Shown: positions 26,395-34,056 of the stretch, piece by piece | How the letters are laid out: every line of letters starts with the position of its first letter | Numbering within the stretch: the first letter of the stretch is position 1 | NCBI GenBank assembly: GCA_008727115.1 | Contig: CP044131.1 | Span: 3,286,001-3,350,000, forward strand | DNA length: 64,000 bases | Direction: 5' to 3' | Origin: Comamonas testosteroni | Lineage (GTDB): Bacteria; Pseudomonadota; Gammaproteobacteria; Burkholderiales; Burkholderiaceae_C | The notes under the pieces: generated by a model | Told to the model about the DNA's origin: nothing | Databases searched by the model: none | What the model saw: only the letters and a program-made list of their open reading frames with translations | Position numbers and translations under genes: made by a program

Positions 26395-26724
26395 ATGAGC
26401 AAACCACCTCGCGTCTGGGTCAGCAATGCCACGCCAAAGAAGGGCGAAGTACTGCGCGTGCGCGCGCAGATGGAGCATGTGATGGAAAGCGGCCTGCGCA
26501 CCGACCCCGCTACGGGCAAAGTGCGCCCTCGCAATATCGTCAACCGCTTTGAGGCCAAGCTGGGCAACAGCTTGCTGTTCACCTGGGAGCCCGGTATTTC
26601 GATTGCCCAGAACCCCTATATCGAGTTCACCTTTATGGCCCGCGAAAGCGGCGAGCTGCACATGCAGTGGAAGGACGAGCAAGGCCAGACTGTGACCGCA
26701 CAAAAGACGATCACCGTCGCCTGA
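26395..26724 (+). CDS. soxZ: Thiosulfate oxidation carrier complex protein SoxZ
   Basis: A 109-residue protein, ATG at 26395, with AAAGGAA just upstream. SoxZ features: PRVWVSNATPKKGEVLRVR at the start, the IVNRFEAKLGN segment, WEPGISIAQNPYIEFTF and a final KDEQGQTVTAQKTI. It has no signal peptide, as usual: SoxYZ is exported together through the Tat signal of SoxY. Forms the SoxYZ carrier heterodimer. A bidirectional terminator at 26739-26777 closes the cluster. Confidence 0.93.
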   Translation: MSKPPRVWVSNATPKKGEVLRVRAQMEHVMESGLRTDPATGKVRPRNIVNRFEAKLGNSLLFTWEPGISIAQNPYIEFTFMARESGELHMQWKDEQGQTVTAQKTITVA

Positions 26725-26738
26725 TGGCGAGCCCCATG

Positions 26739-26777
26739 AAAAAGCCCCGCTCCGGTGCAAACCGGGCGGGGCTTTTT
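26739..26777. terminator. Bidirectional intrinsic terminator between soxZ and the YitT gene
   Basis: AAAAAGCCCCGC pairs with GCGGGGCTTTTT around a loop that holds a second CCGGT/ACCGG stem. A and T runs on both sides allow termination of the soxZ transcript and of the converging YitT-type gene. Confidence 0.9.
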
Positions 26778-26794
26778 GACGAGCTTTGGGCAGC

Positions 26795-27472
26795 TCAGTT
26801 GCCCTGATAGCGACCGGGACGGTGGCTGACCCACAGGAACAAGCTCATGATGACCGCCGCCAGCACCGAGTAGGCCACGCGGTCAAAAGGCACGATGGCC
26901 AATGCCAGCAACACAACGGTGCAGTCAATCATCATCTGCACCTTGCCCGCGCGAATGCCGTAGCGGTCCTGCAGATAGAGCGAAACGATGGTGGCCCCAC
27001 CCAGACTGGAGTGGTGGCGCGCCAAAAACAGACAGCCCGAGCCCATGAGCAAGCCACCGGCCACCGCCGCATACAGCGGATTCAGATAGTCGATATGGAT
27101 AAAGCGTGGCCCCACATCGGCCATCAGCGCCAGCATGGCCACCGAGATAAAGGTCTTGATCGTGAACTCCGCCCCCATGCGCTTCCAGGAGAACCAGTAA
27201 AAGGGCAGGTTGATGACAAAGAAGATCGCGCCGAATGGCAGCCCCGTCACATAGTGCAGCAGGAATGCAATGCCCGCCGTGCTGCCCGTCAGCAGTCCGG
27301 CCTGCGCAAACAGCATCATGGTGATGGAGACAAACAGCGATCCGGTGAATAACGCCTGAGCGTCTTCAAAACGACCGTGACGCAGGCCCAGATTCGCGGG
27401 CGCGGAAACAGCGGCAGCATCAAGGCTGCGGACTAAGCCAGAACTGGCGGGAGACGATAGCGGTGCGGACAT
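26795..27472 (-). CDS. YitT family membrane protein (DUF161)
   Basis: A 225-residue protein with six hydrophobic segments starting near residue 42; signatures of the YitT/DUF161 family are GLLTGSTAGIAFLLHY, FVINLPFYWFSWKRMG and LGGATIVSLYLQDRYGIRAGK. These proteins are predicted integral membrane transporters of unknown substrate. This is the short single-domain form without the C-terminal DUF2179 cytoplasmic domain. It is a monocistronic minus-strand gene that shares a bidirectional terminator with soxZ. Confidence 0.85.
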   Translation of the reverse strand: MSAPLSSPASSGLVRSLDAAAVSAPANLGLRHGRFEDAQALFTGSLFVSITMMLFAQAGLLTGSTAGIAFLLHYVTGLPFGAIFFVINLPFYWFSWKRMGAEFTIKTFISVAMLALMADVGPRFIHIDYLNPLYAAVAGGLLMGSGCLFLARHHSSLGGATIVSLYLQDRYGIRAGKVQMMIDCTVVLLALAIVPFDRVAYSVLAAVIMSLFLWVSHRPGRYQGN

Positions 27473-27841
27473 GTCAGGTAAGACAGCAAGATGAGTGCCC
27501 CAGATCTCGATAAAGACCAGGACTGACCGGAGCGGGTAGCTCCGGGAAACCCCTTAATTTTACGGATGGACTCATGCTTTGCGTGCATTATTTGCTGCAA
27601 CGCAACAAGCCCTCAAGGGGCTTGCAATACCTTGGCCTCTGAGTTTTACAAGCCTTTTCAGCCTCAAACCTTTACCAGTAAAGCGCCAACAGCTATCTTT
27701 TTAAAAGCATTGCAAGACTCACACCAGCTCGCGCTTGGTCACAGCAGCGCCAGAGACGCATGCCTCCTCTGTACAAAAGCCCTGGCTGCGCAGTCACAGT
27801 CAGGGCTTTCAGCAATTCACGCGGCTCCACGCCGCTGAGCA
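27473..27841. other. 369-nt gap between divergent/convergent minus-strand genes
   Basis: No gene recognised. Contains a 7-bp-stem hairpin CAAGCCC/GGGCTTG at 27607-27624 without a T run, a copy of the AACAGCTATC repeat at 27680-27707 and the terminator of the BamE-like gene at 27776-27809. The YitT promoter should be in the first 100 nt. Confidence 0.4.
27776..27809 (-). terminator. Intrinsic terminator of the BamE-like gene
   Basis: AAAGCCCTG and CAGGGCTTT pair around a 15-nt loop. On the minus strand the right arm continues in TTTGT, giving a modest U tract about 35 nt after the stop of the lipoprotein gene. Confidence 0.6.
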
Positions 27842-28348
27842 TCAGCCGCGCGGCTCGTCACGCAGACGCTCACGATTCATGGTGCGCAGCACACGGCCGT
27901 CGGGGCCAAAGGTCACGGTGAACTGCATCTCGCGTGTGGGCGGGTCGATGTAGTTCCAGTCCCAGTCCCTTTCCTGCTTGAGCTTGTACGTCATCATCTT
28001 GGCGGGCTTGCCCAGCATGCGGCGCACAGCCTCCTCTTCCATGCCCGGCACGATCTTGACAAACACATGCGGGGCCAGTACCTGGCGCAGCGCACTCATC
28101 TTGCCGTCCGTACCAATGGTGATCATGTAGTTCTTGGCACCTGCTGGCTGGCGGTTGTACTCCAGCGTATGCGAGCCATCGGCCTCCTGCCAGATGCGCT
28201 CGGGCTCACCAAATTTGGCGCGCACATCAAACTCGGTGGAAAGGCCTTCTTCCAGCTCCTTGATCTTTTGCTCATCGCAGCCCATCAGGCTCAAGGTACT
28301 GATCGCTGCAGCCGCCAGAGCGGCCGTCACACGGGAAAAAATATTCAT
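27842..28348 (-). CDS. BamE/SmpA-like lipoprotein
   Basis: A 168-residue lipoprotein: hydrophobic segment at residues 8-20, lipobox LSLMGC with Cys24. The mature part looks like two SmpA/OmlA (BamE) units: STEFDVRAKFGEPERIW...LEYNRQP around 37-66 and VPGMEEEAVRRMLGKPAKMM...WNYIDPP around 100-138, each with the family's motif of a helix then F/LGKP or FGEP. BamE assists outer-membrane beta-barrel assembly; a tandem of two such domains in a 168-aa protein is longer than E. coli BamE (113 aa), so this is best called BamE-like rather than BamE itself. Confidence 0.8.
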   Translation of the reverse strand: MNIFSRVTAALAAAAISTLSLMGCDEQKIKELEEGLSTEFDVRAKFGEPERIWQEADGSHTLEYNRQPAGAKNYMITIGTDGKMSALRQVLAPHVFVKIVPGMEEEAVRRMLGKPAKMMTYKLKQERDWDWNYIDPPTREMQFTVTFGPDGRVLRTMNRERLRDEPRG

Positions 28349-28455
28349 GGGCTTGAATCACTATGCTTGCCAAACAGAATGCGAATTCTGACAGCAAGAT
28401 ACCCTCTCAAGCAGGCCTGTTTTGCAAACGCTTGTCACCCATGGAGCCATATCCC

Positions 28456-28914
28456 GTGAGCACCCCTATCGAAGAACTGTTTTCCCAATTCCGCAGCGCC
28501 GCCCAGGCAGCCAGCGAACAGCACGACAAATGGCTGATCATCGACCCCGTCTACGAGCATCTGGAGACACTGCAAGCCAGCGCACTGGAGCAGGTCCTGC
28601 CCCATATCCTGGCGCTGATTGAAGCCTACCCCGAGCTGGACTACGGCGGCCCCGGCCCCTTTGGCAGCCTGATCGAAGAGCACCCCATGGCCGCCTATAC
28701 CCCGGCCTTGCTGGAGTCGCTGCAGCGCCAGCCCAGCGTTCAGGTCATTGGTTGGCTGGACCGCACCATGCGCGTGAACGAAGACTTTCAGCGCGGTGAC
28801 CCGAACCCGGTCGGAGCCGCCGAGTTTGCCGCGGTGCTGAAGAAAGTGATCGATTCGCCCCTGGCCTCGGACGACTGCAAGGGGTTCGCCCAACTCTGCC
28901 TCAAGGACCTGTAA
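28456..28914 (+). CDS. Hypothetical acidic helical protein
   Basis: A 152-residue protein. The GTG at 28456 is preferred because GGAG lies at 28443-28446 with proper spacing; an ATG at 28441 overlaps that site. The protein is all-helical and acidic with no signal, and contains repeated helix pairs resembling an immunity-type or armadillo-like layout (LIEAYPELDYGGPGPFGSLIEE). The stretch LDYGGPGPFG is seen in many uncharacterised Gammaproteobacterial and Betaproteobacterial proteins of the contact-dependent immunity type, but I cannot confirm it. It is in front of the DUF3460-scpA pair on the same strand. Confidence 0.6.
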   Translation: MSTPIEELFSQFRSAAQAASEQHDKWLIIDPVYEHLETLQASALEQVLPHILALIEAYPELDYGGPGPFGSLIEEHPMAAYTPALLESLQRQPSVQVIGWLDRTMRVNEDFQRGDPNPVGAAEFAAVLKKVIDSPLASDDCKGFAQLCLKDL

Positions 28915-28979
28915 TCGCCCAAAGCAGGCTTTCCTCTCATGAGCGGCTAAAATCCCCGCTTCTGAGAGGTTTTATACAT

Positions 28980-29186
28980 ATGTCTTTCTTCCGCCGCCCC
29001 GACTATCGCTCCGACACCACCAACTTCATCAATGATCTGAAGAAGCAAAAGCCCGAGCTCGATCAGCAACAAGTGGCTGGCCGTGCCCTGCTGTGGGACA
29101 AGGATGTGAACTACGAAGTCTGGGAAGACCTGCGCGCTGGTCGTGTGGATCAAAAGCCCTACGTGTACCAGACCAACCACTCCTGA
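28980..29186 (+). CDS. DUF3460 family protein
   Basis: A 68-residue protein with ATG at 28980 preceded by GAGAGG. It fits the DUF3460 family, a short protein common in Burkholderiales: FRRPDYRSDTTNFINDLKKQKP at the start and LLWDKDVNYEVW in the middle. Usually encoded just upstream of scpA, as here (69 nt gap). Function unknown; a link to chromosome segregation is suggested only by the neighbourhood. Confidence 0.85.
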   Translation: MSFFRRPDYRSDTTNFINDLKKQKPELDQQQVAGRALLWDKDVNYEVWEDLRAGRVDQKPYVYQTNHS

Positions 29187-29255
29187 TTTTTCAATGAAAT
29201 CAGCCTCCAGCGCTTATCCATCAAGCGCTCATAGCTCTGTATTCAATAGCAGATC

Positions 29256-30113
29256 ATGAGCGAGGCTGAAGCACAGAACCTGTTGCCGGGCCAGATCCCG
29301 GATGCGCCTGAATCGTCGCCCTCGGTTATCGATCAGGTGGCTTTGGCACGCCTGTACGGCGAGCCTTTGTTTGCGCTGCCGCAGGATCTCTACATCCCGC
29401 CCGATGCGCTGGAGGTCTTTCTCGAGGCCTTTGAAGGGCCGCTGGACTTGCTGCTGTATCTGATTCGCAAGCAGAACTTCAACATCCTCGACATTCCCAT
29501 GCTGGACGTCACGCGCCAGTACATGACGTATGTGGACGAGGTGCGCAGCCGCAATCTGGAACTGGCCGCCGAATATCTGCTGATGGCCGCCATGCTCATC
29601 GAGATCAAATCTCGCATGCTGCTGCCGCCCAAAAAGCAGGAAGACGGCGAGGAAGCAGAGGACCCGCGTGCCGAGCTGGTGCGCCGTCTGCTGGAGTACG
29701 AGCAGATGAAGCTGGCCGCCCAGCAGCTGGGCCAGTTGCCCGTGTATGGACGCGACTTTCTCAAGGCCACGGTTTATATCGAGCAAAGCATGCAGCCGCG
29801 CTTTCCCGATGTGGAAATCAGCGAGCTGCAGGCCGCCTGGCGCGACATCATGAAGCGCGCCAAGCTGGTGCAAAGCCACAAGATCACGCGCGAAGAGCTG
29901 TCGGTGCGCGAATACATGAGCCAGATCCTCAAGCAGCTGCAAGGCCAGCGCTTTGTGGAGTTCGAACGCATCTTCAATCCCGAAAAAGGATCGACGGTGC
30001 TGGTGGTGACCTTTATCGCCATGCTCGAGCTGGCCAAGGAAACGCTGATCGAGATTACGCAGGCTGAAGCCTATGCGCCGATTTATGTGCGCTTGGCTTA
30101 TACCCCTGTTTGA
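29256..30113 (+). CDS. scpA: Segregation and condensation protein A
   Basis: A 285-residue kleisin. The N-terminal SMC-binding region carries the hallmark FEGPLDLLLYLIRKQ at about residue 57, then the DIPMLDVTRQYMTYV helix and EYLLMAAMLIEIKSRMLLPP. The middle is a charged linker and the C-terminal winged helix ends VTFIAMLELAKETLI. It forms the SMC-ScpAB condensin that compacts and segregates the chromosome. The residues before 45 are a betaproteobacterial N-terminal extension. scpB is not in the window. Terminator at 30261-30290. Confidence 0.97.
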   Translation: MSEAEAQNLLPGQIPDAPESSPSVIDQVALARLYGEPLFALPQDLYIPPDALEVFLEAFEGPLDLLLYLIRKQNFNILDIPMLDVTRQYMTYVDEVRSRNLELAAEYLLMAAMLIEIKSRMLLPPKKQEDGEEAEDPRAELVRRLLEYEQMKLAAQQLGQLPVYGRDFLKATVYIEQSMQPRFPDVEISELQAAWRDIMKRAKLVQSHKITREELSVREYMSQILKQLQGQRFVEFERIFNPEKGSTVLVVTFIAMLELAKETLIEITQAEAYAPIYVRLAYTPV

Positions 30114-30116
30114 TGG

Positions 30117-30212
30117 CTCCCCCTGAGCGGCTGCGCCGCTTCCCCCAAAGGGGGACGACAGCCTCGCTGCGCGGCGGCGCTTGCTGGCTGTCTCTGGGGT
30201 GGAGCGCGCTAG
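30117..30212 (+). repeat. 3'-end repeat element, copy 3
   Basis: Starts 4 nt after the scpA stop. CCCCCTGAGCGGCT, GCCGCTTCCCCC, AAAGGGGGACGACAGCC and GCGGCGGCGCTTGCTGGCTGTCTC. It shares the GACGACAGC and CTTGCTGGCTGTCTCTG segments with copies 4 and 5. The CCCCC/GGGGG arms around AAA are self-complementary. Confidence 0.8.
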
Positions 30213-30260
30213 TTTTACACCCTCGCATCTGGTTGGGCACCGCCGTGGCCCTCTCCACAG

Positions 30261-30290
30261 AAAAAGCCTCGCATCGCGAGGCTTTTGTTT
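30261..30290 (+). terminator. Intrinsic terminator downstream of scpA
   Basis: AAAAAGCCTCGC pairs with GCGAGGCTTTTG around a two- to three-base loop, followed by TTT. It follows the repeat element and ends the plus-strand scpA transcript. Confidence 0.8.
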
Positions 30291-30344
30291 TGCAAAGGCT
30301 CCAAGGCTTCCCCACCCGAAGGCCTGACCTTGCAACAGCAGCCG

Positions 30345-30369
30345 ATGTGAAAGCCTGAGGCTTTCACAT
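30345..30369. terminator. Strong hairpin between scpA and the porin gene
   Basis: Perfect 11-bp arms ATGTGAAAGCC / GGCTTTCACAT around TGA. No long T run follows on either strand, so it may be a stabilising 3' hairpin for the porin mRNA (15 nt beyond its stop) rather than a classic terminator. Confidence 0.5.
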
Positions 30370-30384
30370 TCAGGCGACTTCTAC

Positions 30385-31416
30385 TTAGAAGTTGTGGCGC
30401 ATGCCGATTTCGTAACCGGTCATGCTTTTGCCCGTGACAGGGGTAGGAGCCAGCGACGAGCCCAGCTTGCGCTTGGCGTTGTCATCATTGCTCATGCGCG
30501 CCACGGCGGCATACAGCTCGGTGCGCTTGGACAGCTTGTAGCCATAGCCCAGCGCCAGGCGCTGGGAGTCGGCGTTGTCGCTCTTCTTGTCCTTGTACCA
30601 GGAGTAAGCAGCGCGCAATTCACCAGCGCCCAAAGGCAGCTTCACACCCACGCTGTACAAGTCCACGCGCTTGTTGTTGCCGCGCTCAGAAGCCAGCAGC
30701 AGCATCGGTGTGATGGCACCAAACTTGTAGGAAGCTCCCAGGTTGAAGTTCTTGTAGTCCACGCCCACAGCGGGGGTACCGCCCTTTGCAATGCCATAGG
30801 CTGCTGCAACATTCAGAGGACCGTTGGCATAGCCAAGGCGCAGGCCTGTGGAGCTGGCCAGGCTATGGTCGCCGGCTTGCTCGCCAAAGCTGTGGCTGAT
30901 CTGACCATAGACGCCGCCCAGCTTGGGCAGCAGGTAGCTGACCATGTTGGAGTTGCGCTTGGGGTTGGAGCCTTCGGAAGTACCGACGGCCGAGCTGCTG
31001 ATCAGGTTGTGACCATTGATGGCCCCCATGCCGGTGTCACCAAAAGCATGGAAGGTTTCCAGGTTCTGGTACGACGGTGTCTTGTCGCGGCCCAGACGCA
31101 CTTCACCGAAGTTGCCCATCAGGCTCACGGTGCTGCGGCGGTCGAACTTGAAGCCAGAAGCGGCACCATCGTCCACGCCAACGCTGCCTTCCAGCCAGAA
31201 GCCAGCCTTCAGGCCGCCACCCAGGTCTTCCACGCCGCGAAAGCCCAGACGGCTGCTGGAGTTGCCGCCGTTGGCCATGCCAGTCACGCTATTGCCGGAG
31301 GTGGAAATATGGGCCACAGAAGCATCCACCACACCAAACAGGGTGACGCTGGAGCTCTGAGCGGAAGCCGCTGCTGCAAAAGTCATGGCAGCCAAGGCGA
31401 TCAATGTGTGTTTCAT
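30385..31416 (-). CDS. Gram-negative porin (Burkholderiales type)
   Basis: A 343-residue outer-membrane porin. Start is ATG at 31416; a TTG at 31425 would add three residues. Signal peptide MKHTLIALAAMTFAAAASA, then the typical first strand SSVTLFGVVDASV, the conserved SRLGFRGVEDLGGGL motif and a C-terminal strand ending in Phe (MRHNF), which is the BAM recognition signal. The loop 3 region with charged residues (FDRRSTVSLMGNFGEVRLGR) is present. It forms a 16-strand trimeric general diffusion channel. Monocistronic, with a 385-nt region to panD in the opposite direction. Confidence 0.95.
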   Translation of the reverse strand: MKHTLIALAAMTFAAAASAQSSSVTLFGVVDASVAHISTSGNSVTGMANGGNSSSRLGFRGVEDLGGGLKAGFWLEGSVGVDDGAASGFKFDRRSTVSLMGNFGEVRLGRDKTPSYQNLETFHAFGDTGMGAINGHNLISSSAVGTSEGSNPKRNSNMVSYLLPKLGGVYGQISHSFGEQAGDHSLASSTGLRLGYANGPLNVAAAYGIAKGGTPAVGVDYKNFNLGASYKFGAITPMLLLASERGNNKRVDLYSVGVKLPLGAGELRAAYSWYKDKKSDNADSQRLALGYGYKLSKRTELYAAVARMSNDDNAKRKLGSSLAPTPVTGKSMTGYEIGMRHNF

Positions 31417-31801
31417 GCTGTTCAATCAGGAATATCGAAATGGGAAAGGCCTTGATAAAGATCGACCGCTTCAAACCGGTCGCCCTCCCTCTTCTGGCAC
31501 GCTGCCACGCCTGCTGGCTGATCAACGCCCATGAATCAAGGACTGGGTCGATTACACAAACTGCAGATGACAGACCCATGAAATCCCGAATCTTTGCAAC
31601 AAAACAACAATCAAGGTTTCTGTTTGTTTGCACCACTCATACGGACTACGTGATCCGCAGGTTTTTCCAATCCCTATATGGACATCCACTGGGGCAGTCG
31701 CTCCATCCCATTTAGACTTGGGCCCTTTTCCCCAGAGCCGACTCCAACGAGCGGGTCGGGGACAATACTGTTATTTCATCCCCAGAACGAAGAGACACCA
31801 C
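31417..31801. other. Porin/panD divergent regulatory region
   Basis: A 385-nt gap between the porin gene (minus) and panD (plus). Short frames are present but not supported. The region is AT-richer than the flanking genes, especially 31550-31670, as expected for the promoter of a highly expressed porin. I cannot assign sites. Confidence 0.4.
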
Positions 31802-32182
31802 ATGTTCCGCACCCTGCTCAAGTCCAAGATTCATCGCGTCAAGACCACTCAGTGCGAGCTGCACTACGAAGGCTCCTGCGCCATTGACGAAGATCTGCTG
31901 GATGCCGCCAACATTGCCGAAAACGAACAAGTCCATATCTGGAACATCGACAATGGCGAGCGCTTTGTGACTTACGCTATCAAGGGTGAGCGCGGCACGG
32001 GCATGATTTCCGTCAACGGCTCCGCCGCACGCCGCGCCAGCGTGGGCGACTTGCTCATCATTGCGGCTTTTGCCCAGGTTCACGAAAAAGATGTGGCTGA
32101 ACACCAGCCCCAGCTGGTTTTCGTGAACGAGCAGAACCAGCAAGTCGAGCTGCGCCACAAAGTGCCTACCCAGATGCTGTAA
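31802..32182 (+). CDS. panD: Aspartate 1-decarboxylase precursor
   Basis: A 126-residue pyruvoyl enzyme. The self-cleavage site Gly24-Ser25 lies in YEGSCAID; cleavage makes the pyruvoyl group. Further signatures: [22 protein letters not shown] at the N-terminus and the [21 protein letters not shown] loop. It turns aspartate into beta-alanine for pantothenate, which joins pantoate through PanC (39466). panD is separate from panB/panC in this genome. Confidence 0.98.
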   Translation: MFRTLLKSKIHRVKTTQCELHYEGSCAIDEDLLDAANIAENEQVHIWNIDNGERFVTYAIKGERGTGMISVNGSAARRASVGDLLIIAAFAQVHEKDVAEHQPQLVFVNEQNQQVELRHKVPTQML

Positions 32183-32215
32183 TGCACGGCATCTATCCTT
32201 GAGCGAAAGAGCACC

Positions 32216-32581
32216 ATGCCTCATCTGCATATTGAATACACCGACAACCTGAGTGGCCTGAACGAGCGCGAGCTGATGCAAGAAATCAACGCCGTGGTCT
32301 GTGCACACCCCACTGTTCCCGATGAAGCCGATGTAAAGGCCCGTATTGCGTGCCTGGACATGAACAAGGTCTACATAGGCACCCAGCCCGACAACCGAGG
32401 CTTTGTCCATGTGGAGCTGAAGCTGATGGCCGGTCGCAGCACTGAGGCCAAGAAGCAGATGTCGGACGGCATCTCTGAAGTGTTGCGCCGCCTGGTGCCA
32501 CATCCTGACGGCCTCATGGTGCAGCTGAGCGTGGACGTCGCCGACATGGACAAGGCCACTTACTTCAAGGGCCGCCTGTAA
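32216..32581 (+). CDS. 5-carboxymethyl-2-hydroxymuconate Delta-isomerase-like protein (tautomerase superfamily)
   Basis: A 121-residue protein with the catalytic N-terminal Pro2 after Met removal (MPHLHIEYTDNL), which is the general base in tautomerases. The longer form, with the second half SVDVADMDKATYFKGRL, matches the CHMI group (HpaF), about 125 aa, used in homoprotocatechuate degradation. No other hpa genes are near, so it may act elsewhere. A strong terminator at 32602-32635 follows. Confidence 0.85.
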   Translation: MPHLHIEYTDNLSGLNERELMQEINAVVCAHPTVPDEADVKARIACLDMNKVYIGTQPDNRGFVHVELKLMAGRSTEAKKQMSDGISEVLRRLVPHPDGLMVQLSVDVADMDKATYFKGRL

Positions 32582-32601
32582 GCCCTGTCTGTCTCACTCG
32601 G

Positions 32602-32635
32602 CAACGCCCGCAGCCTGTGCTTGCGGGCGTTTTTA
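32602..32635 (+). terminator. Intrinsic terminator after the isomerase gene
   Basis: CAACGCCCGCA and TGCGGGCGTT pair around a short loop, followed by TTTT. It ends the panD-isomerase unit. Confidence 0.88.
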
Positions 32636-32680
32636 TTGCAGGCTTGTTTTTCAGAAAAAATGCCTCTGCCGCATATCAAC

Positions 32681-32703
32681 AAAGCGTAAGCAGCTCTCAA
32701 ATC
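32681..32703. repeat. Copy of the AGCGTAAGCAGCT repeat
   Basis: AAAGCGTAAGCAGCTCTCAAAT, one of the short dispersed repeats, sits directly in front of the DTW-domain gene start at 32704 and may overlap its leader. Confidence 0.5.
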
Positions 32704-33384
32704 ATGAGCAAGAATCATCCGCGTCCTCGCTGCCCAGACTGCCTGCGAGCGCTGAGCACCTGCATCTGCTCGCTGGCACAAGTCATCGAGCATCAGGTCG
32801 AGGTGCTTATCCTCATGCATCCTCTGGAAGAGCGAGAGGCCAAGGGCACCGGACACTTGCTGCACCTGTGCCTGCCACACAGCCGCATCCTGGTAGGAGA
32901 GAGCTTTGATACAGCACAGCTTGAACAAGCGCTGCATGGCAGTTGGACCCATCAGGCACCGCGCCACAGCCTGCTGCTCTATCCAGACACTGCAGCCCAG
33001 GATGCCGCCTTGGGCCTTGCACTGCCAGCCCCTCTGCCGCAGCCCTGGCCCCAAATTCCACAAGGCCTGCGTCTGGTCGTGATTGACGGAACCTGGAGAA
33101 AAAGCCGCAAGATGCTCTACCTCAACCCGGCGTTGCAAGCTCTGCCACGCGTGGCTTTGCAGGAGGTAGGCAGCTCAGGCTACGCCATTCGAAAGGCCCA
33201 TCTACCAGGACAGCTCTCCAGTTTTGAGGCTGCAATCATGGCCTTGGCTCAACTGCAGAGCTGGTCTGCAGACTCTGCAGCCGTTACAGGTTTGGGGCGG
33301 GTTTTTGAACACTTTGTGGCACGACAAGTGCAAATGCGCCAAAGCCATCAGGCACTCCAGAGAGTGCCTGATGAGGCGCAGTAA
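32704..33384 (+). CDS. tapT: DTW domain protein, tRNA-uridine aminocarboxypropyltransferase
   Basis: A 226-residue protein started at ATG 32704; upstream codons to 32617 run through the terminator and are rejected. Zinc cysteines in CPDCLRALSTCIC at residues 10-22 and the DTW-type motif VVIDGTWRKSRKM at about 125-137, followed by LNPALQALPRVAL. TapT (YfiP) adds the acp group to uridine 47 of tRNA from S-adenosylmethionine. The family's usual length is 200-250 aa. Good family match, exact substrate inferred from homology. Confidence 0.85.
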   Translation: MSKNHPRPRCPDCLRALSTCICSLAQVIEHQVEVLILMHPLEEREAKGTGHLLHLCLPHSRILVGESFDTAQLEQALHGSWTHQAPRHSLLLYPDTAAQDAALGLALPAPLPQPWPQIPQGLRLVVIDGTWRKSRKMLYLNPALQALPRVALQEVGSSGYAIRKAHLPGQLSSFEAAIMALAQLQSWSADSAAVTGLGRVFEHFVARQVQMRQSHQALQRVPDEAQ

Positions 33385-33407
33385 GACGGCTTGTTTGATT
33401 GGCTTGA

Positions 33408-33923
33408 TTAGCGATTGTGAGCGGCTTGCTCCTGGGTCTCGGCCAGCTTGCCAGCCTCGGCCACCAAGGCAGGGCCGCTGCGCTCACTCTTGATGCGCTT
33501 GCGCTCTGCGGCAGCGTCATCTGAGCCCAGGTTGTCCCGGGTGTTTTTCTGCACGGCAATCGCTCCAAACAAGGCCAGTGCAAAGGCCATGGCATAAAAG
33601 CCTTTCTCACTGAGCTGCAGCGAAGCATTGAAGAGTCCTGCACCCAGCAGCACGACAGCAATTACCAGAGCCAGCCAGCTGATACCGTAGTAGATACCGG
33701 TGACTGCAACGCCTTCCAGCTTGTCACGCACGGTCTTTTGCAACGAAATCGCCGAGTACAGCCCCAGCACCAGAACCGCAAAGTAAAAGCCTTTTTCACT
33801 GAGCTGCATCTCCGCATTCCACAGCCCGCCCATAAAGGCCAGCATGCCCAGCAGCAAGGCCGCCCAGGATGCGCCGACAAAGGCAGAAGATGGCTTGTAA
33901 CTGGTGATGGTTTGAGAATTCAT
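33408..33923 (-). CDS. YiaA/YiaB-type inner membrane protein with internal duplication
   Basis: A 171-residue protein made of two YiaA-like halves. Each has LSEKGFY at the start of a helix (residues about 40 and 104), then a hydrophobic segment and AxxLQKxxRD or [10 protein letters not shown]. Four TM helices in all (18-34, 44-60, 75-92, 108-124), then a charged C-terminal tail of about 45 residues. Function unknown; YiaAB is linked to stress in Enterobacteria. Tandem duplication inside one gene is visible without alignment. Confidence 0.82.
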   Translation of the reverse strand: MNSQTITSYKPSSAFVGASWAALLLGMLAFMGGLWNAEMQLSEKGFYFAVLVLGLYSAISLQKTVRDKLEGVAVTGIYYGISWLALVIAVVLLGAGLFNASLQLSEKGFYAMAFALALFGAIAVQKNTRDNLGSDDAAAERKRIKSERSGPALVAEAGKLAETQEQAAHNR

Positions 33924-33993
33924 GAGCTTGCCTCAGAAGTGAAAGTGGGCGAATCGTAGAAACTCTGCATCACCCAAGCATCACATCTTCACA

Positions 33994-34014
33994 AGGTATC
34001 TTTAATTGATACCT
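33994..34014. promoter_or_regulatory. AGGTATC palindrome upstream of the YiaA-type gene
   Basis: Perfect 7-bp arms AGGTATC / GATACCT around TTTAATT, 70 nt upstream of the YiaA-type start codon. This looks like an operator for a dimeric repressor (GntR-type sites have this kind of symmetry). It could also form a weak RNA hairpin ending the gene at 34057. Unassigned. Confidence 0.4.
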
Positions 34015-34056
34015 GTGGCGCTATTTCTCTCACCAGCCTTGAAGCGTAGAGCACTC

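Noticed and set aside
29229-30335. Long minus-strand frame over scpA
   Set aside because: Shadow of scpA; low-complexity translation and no ribosome site.
30394-31455. 353-codon plus-strand frame opposite the porin
   Set aside because: Antisense shadow; the porin has a signal peptide and terminal Phe strand.
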